Part shown: one piece after another, positions 61,475-64,000 of the stretch
How the letters are laid out: every line of letters begins with the position of its first letter
Position numbering within the stretch: position 1 is the stretch's first letter
NCBI GenBank assembly: GCA_044507625.1
Contig: JBIQJE010000002.1
Coordinates: 1-64,000, forward strand
Length of the DNA stretch: 64,000 nt
Reading direction: 5' to 3'
From: Hyphomicrobium_A sp044507625
Lineage (GTDB): Bacteria > Pseudomonadota > Alphaproteobacteria > Rhizobiales > Hyphomicrobiaceae
The notes under the pieces: model-generated
The model's input: the letters and a program-made list of their open reading frames with translations, nothing else
Databases searched by the model: none
What the model was told of the DNA's origin: nothing
Made by a program: the position numbers and the translations under genes

Positions 61475-64000
61475 CTATGCGGCTTCGGGCGCGGCCGATG
61501 GTGCGCGCTGGCTCGAGAACGTGAGCACCAGCGCGGGCAGTGCGAGCAGGATCAGAACCGGCGCCAGCATCATTCCGCCCACGACCACGATGGCGAGCGG
61601 TTTCTGGACCTGCGAGCCGATGCCGGTCGACAGGGCGGCCGGCAACAAGCCGACGCCGGCGATAACACAGGTCATGATGACGGGGCGCATCTGGTCGCGG
61701 CATGCGCGCAGCATCGCCTCGCCACGTTCGATGCCGGTCGCGATGAGCTGATTGTATTGCGAGATGATGATGATGCTGTCCATGACCGAGATGCCGAACA
61801 GGGCGATGAAGCCGATTGCCGCGGATATGCTGAACGGCGTTCCGGTAAGCGCGAGAGCGAAAACGCCGCCGATCATCGCCAGCGGAATGACGCTGAGACC
61901 GAGGAGCGTGTCGATCAGCGAGGAGAAATGGATGTAGAGGAGGATTGCGATCAGCAGGAGTGTCACCGGCACGACCACCTTCAGCCGCTCGATCGCCTGA
62001 CTGAGGTTGCTGAACTCTCCGACCCACTCCAACCGATAGCCGGGCGGTATTTTCACCGCTTCGGCGATCTTGCGCTGCGCCTCCAGGACGGCGCCGCCCA
62101 GATCGCGGCCCCGCACGCTGAACTTGATGGGCAGGTAGCGTTCCTGCTGCTCGCGATAGATGAACGACGGCCCGGAAACGATCTCGACCTTGGCCACCTC
62201 GGTGATGGGAATCTGTGCGACGCCGTTACCCGACGGGTTCGGCGCGCCGACCGTGATCCGGCGGATGGAATCGAAGCTCTTGCGATACTCGGGCGCCAGC
62301 CGGACGATGATGTTGAAGTGCCGGTCGCTCCCGTATTCATAAAGGCTCCCGGCAGCCTGGCCTCCGATTGCGGCCTGCACCGTCGTGTTGATGTCCCCCG
62401 GCGTCAGCCCATAGCGTCCGGCCTTCTCGCGATCGACCACGATCTGGATCGTCGGCTGGCCGAGCGAGGTCAGTATCGCGAGGTCCGTGATCCCAGGCAC
62501 GGTGCTCATCACCCGTTTCATCTGTTCGGCGAGCTTGTTCAGCGTCTGGAGATCGTTGCCGAAGATCTTGACCGAGTTCTCGCCTTTGACGCCCGACGCG
62601 GCCTCCTCCACGTTGTCCTCGATATACTGGGAGAAGTTGAACTCGACGCCCGGGAATTCACCGTTGAGCCGCTTCGCCATATCCTGCGTCAGCGTCTCCT
62701 TATCGACGCCCGACGGCCATTGGTGCCGCGGCTTCAGCGGCACGAAGAACTCGGCGTTGAAGAAGCCCGTGGCGTCCGTCCCGTCGTCGGGGCGCCCTTG
62801 CTGGGAGACCACCGTGATCACCTCCGGGTACGAGCCGATGGTGCGGCGCATCTCGTTGACGTAGCGGTTTCCCGCCTCGAGGTTGATCGAGGTCGGCAAA
62901 GTCGCGCGGATGTACAGGTTGCCCTCCTCGAGTTTGGGCAGGAATTCCACGCCGAGGGATCTGACGGTCAAGCCCGCAGCGGCGATCAACCCTGCAGTCG
63001 CGACGAGCGCGATCAGGCGATGGCGCAGGGTGAGCCGCAGCAGCGGATCGTAAAGTGCCCGCAACACCCGCACCGCGAGCGTTTCCCGTTCCGACACCCT
63101 CTGCGGCAGGAGCACCGCGCTCATCGCCGGAGCCACCGCGAACGCGAAGATCAGCCCGCCGAAAATTGCAAAGGCATAGGTTTTCGCCATCGGGCCGAAG
63201 ATCTGTCCTTCGACTCCCGACAGCGTGAACAGCGGCACGAAGCCGGTGATGATGATCGCCGCCGAAAAGAAGATCGCGCGCCCCATCTCGTCGGCGGCAA
63301 TCTCTATGGTGGCGCGCTTGTCCGCCGGCTCGCTCGCGCCCGTGCCGGACCGCGTGGCGAGCGCGGCGTAGATACTGGCCACCATGATGACGGTGGGATC
63401 GACGATGAGGCCGAAGTCGATCGCGCCGACCGATAGAAGATTGGCGGATTCCCCGCGTAGAACGATGATGCCGAGCGCGAATGCGAGCGCGAACGGTATC
63501 GTCGACGCAACGATGACGGCGCTCCTGAGGTTGCCCAGGAAGATCCACTGGAAGACAAACACCAACAGGATGCCCATCAGCATGTTTTCGAGCACGGTGT
63601 GCGTGGTGAGCGAGATAAGCTCGCGCCTGTCGTAGACCGGGATGATCTTGACGCCGGGCGGGAGAACCGATCCGCTGTTGATCTTCTCGATTTCCGCATT
63701 CACGCGCCGGATCGTCGGCAGGCTCTTTTCGCCGCGGCGCATCAGCACGATGCCCTGTACGATATCATCGTCCTCGTCCTTGCCCACGATGCCGAGACGC
63801 GGCAGGTTCCCCACCTCGACGGTCGCCACATCCCGCAACCGCACGGCGACGCCGTTCTGTTGCGCGAGCATCGTGTTGCGCAGATCATCGAGTGTGCGCA
63901 CCAGTCCGATGCCGCGCACGACAGCGGACTGGTCGGATATATCGATCGTCTGGCCGCCCACGTTGATGTTCGAGTTGTTCAGCGTCTGCACGATCTGCGG
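61475..64000 (-). CDS. CzcA/CusA-like RND efflux pump, 5' end outside window
   Basis: The frame is open through base 64000, so the first part of the protein is missing; 841 residues are visible. Membrane helices are clear (for example VLENMLMGILLVFVFQWIFL and LKVVVPVTLLLIAILLYIHF). The heavy-metal RND motif reads GAIDFGLIVDPTVIMVAS: the two conserved Asp are kept but the Glu of the usual VEN is Ala, and Asn is Ser. GISVMDSIIIISQYNQL in the second half is the second repeat. It should export metals or other compounds with the NodT channel and the adaptor at 58436. Confidence 0.9.
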   Translation of the reverse strand, partial: PQIVQTLNNSNINVGGQTIDISDQSAVVRGIGLVRTLDDLRNTMLAQQNGVAVRLRDVATVEVGNLPRLGIVGKDEDDDIVQGIVLMRRGEKSLPTIRRVNAEIEKINSGSVLPPGVKIIPVYDRRELISLTTHTVLENMLMGILLVFVFQWIFLGNLRSAVIVASTIPFALAFALGIIVLRGESANLLSVGAIDFGLIVDPTVIMVASIYAALATRSGTGASEPADKRATIEIAADEMGRAIFFSAAIIITGFVPLFTLSGVEGQIFGPMAKTYAFAIFGGLIFAFAVAPAMSAVLLPQRVSERETLAVRVLRALYDPLLRLTLRHRLIALVATAGLIAAAGLTVRSLGVEFLPKLEEGNLYIRATLPTSINLEAGNRYVNEMRRTIGSYPEVITVVSQQGRPDDGTDATGFFNAEFFVPLKPRHQWPSGVDKETLTQDMAKRLNGEFPGVEFNFSQYIEDNVEEAASGVKGENSVKIFGNDLQTLNKLAEQMKRVMSTVPGITDLAILTSLGQPTIQIVVDREKAGRYGLTPGDINTTVQAAIGGQAAGSLYEYGSDRHFNIIVRLAPEYRKSFDSIRRITVGAPNPSGNGVAQIPITEVAKVEIVSGPSFIYREQQERYLPIKFSVRGRDLGGAVLEAQRKIAEAVKIPPGYRLEWVGEFSNLSQAIERLKVVVPVTLLLIAILLYIHFSSLIDTLLGLSVIPLAMIGGVFALALTGTPFSISAAIGFIALFGISVMDSIIIISQYNQLIATGIERGEAMLRACRDQMRPVIMTCVIAGVGLLPAALSTGIGSQVQKPLAIVVVGGMMLAPVLILLALPALVLTFSSQRAPSAAPEAA

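Overview
The window is GC-rich, densely coded bacterial DNA. It holds no rRNA, tRNA, CRISPR array or insertion sequence that I can recognise. It most resembles the alphaproteobacterial order Hyphomicrobiales (Rhizobiales). The main reason is the gene order PhoP/FeuP-type regulator, sensor kinase, glycine-zipper lipoprotein, cytochrome c maturation genes ccmI-ccmE-ccmF-ccmH (cycHJKL), degP, regulator-kinase pair, glnE. Two perfect GGAAC-N17-CGTT promoters of the EcfG general-stress type support this. Family or genus cannot be fixed from the sequence alone.

Layout. 0-16 kb is a conserved core block: two OmpR-type two-component systems, cytochrome c maturation, DegP, glutamine synthetase adenylyltransferase, and a trypsin-like protease on the opposite strand. 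15.3-18.3 kb carries an ECF sigma factor with a candidate membrane anti-sigma protein and a Metal_resist-type periplasmic protein, then a kinase-like protein with a degenerate ATPase domain. 18.4-34.2 kb is housekeeping and stress genes: aminopeptidase N, a membrane GTPase, an AI-2E-family transporter with a long extra C-terminus, a DUF883/holin-like cluster under divergent EcfG-type promoters, pirin, an SDR, an arsenate-reductase-like protein, a LigD-type protein with phosphoesterase and polymerase domains but no ligase domain, alkyladenine glycosylase, a tandem universal stress protein and a YggS-type PLP protein.

35-58 kb is the accessory part and the most interesting. It opens with a giant repetitive outer-membrane adhesin, apparently a trimeric (YadA-like) autotransporter. 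An assembly gap of 100 N falls inside its 96-bp tandem repeats and creates an artificial frame break. It is followed by a GNAT-like protein, a methyltransferase, a four-gene minus-strand operon for lipid-linked sugar handling (DPM-like GT2, YdjC/ChbG deacetylase, GT-C-like membrane protein, GtrA-like protein), and a plus-strand operon (GT25, GT4-GT2 fusion, MsbA-like ABC exporter, GT2, GT32-like). An orphan response regulator, a Crp/Fnr regulator and a GT4-polysaccharide deacetylase fusion complete it. The most economical reading is a surface-adhesion and glycoconjugate island. That the transferases modify the adhesin is an inference.

58-64 kb holds a CzcB/CusB-like adaptor that converges on a NodT-type outer membrane factor and a CzcA-like RND pump. 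The pump runs off the end of the window. The first gene is likewise cut by the window start.
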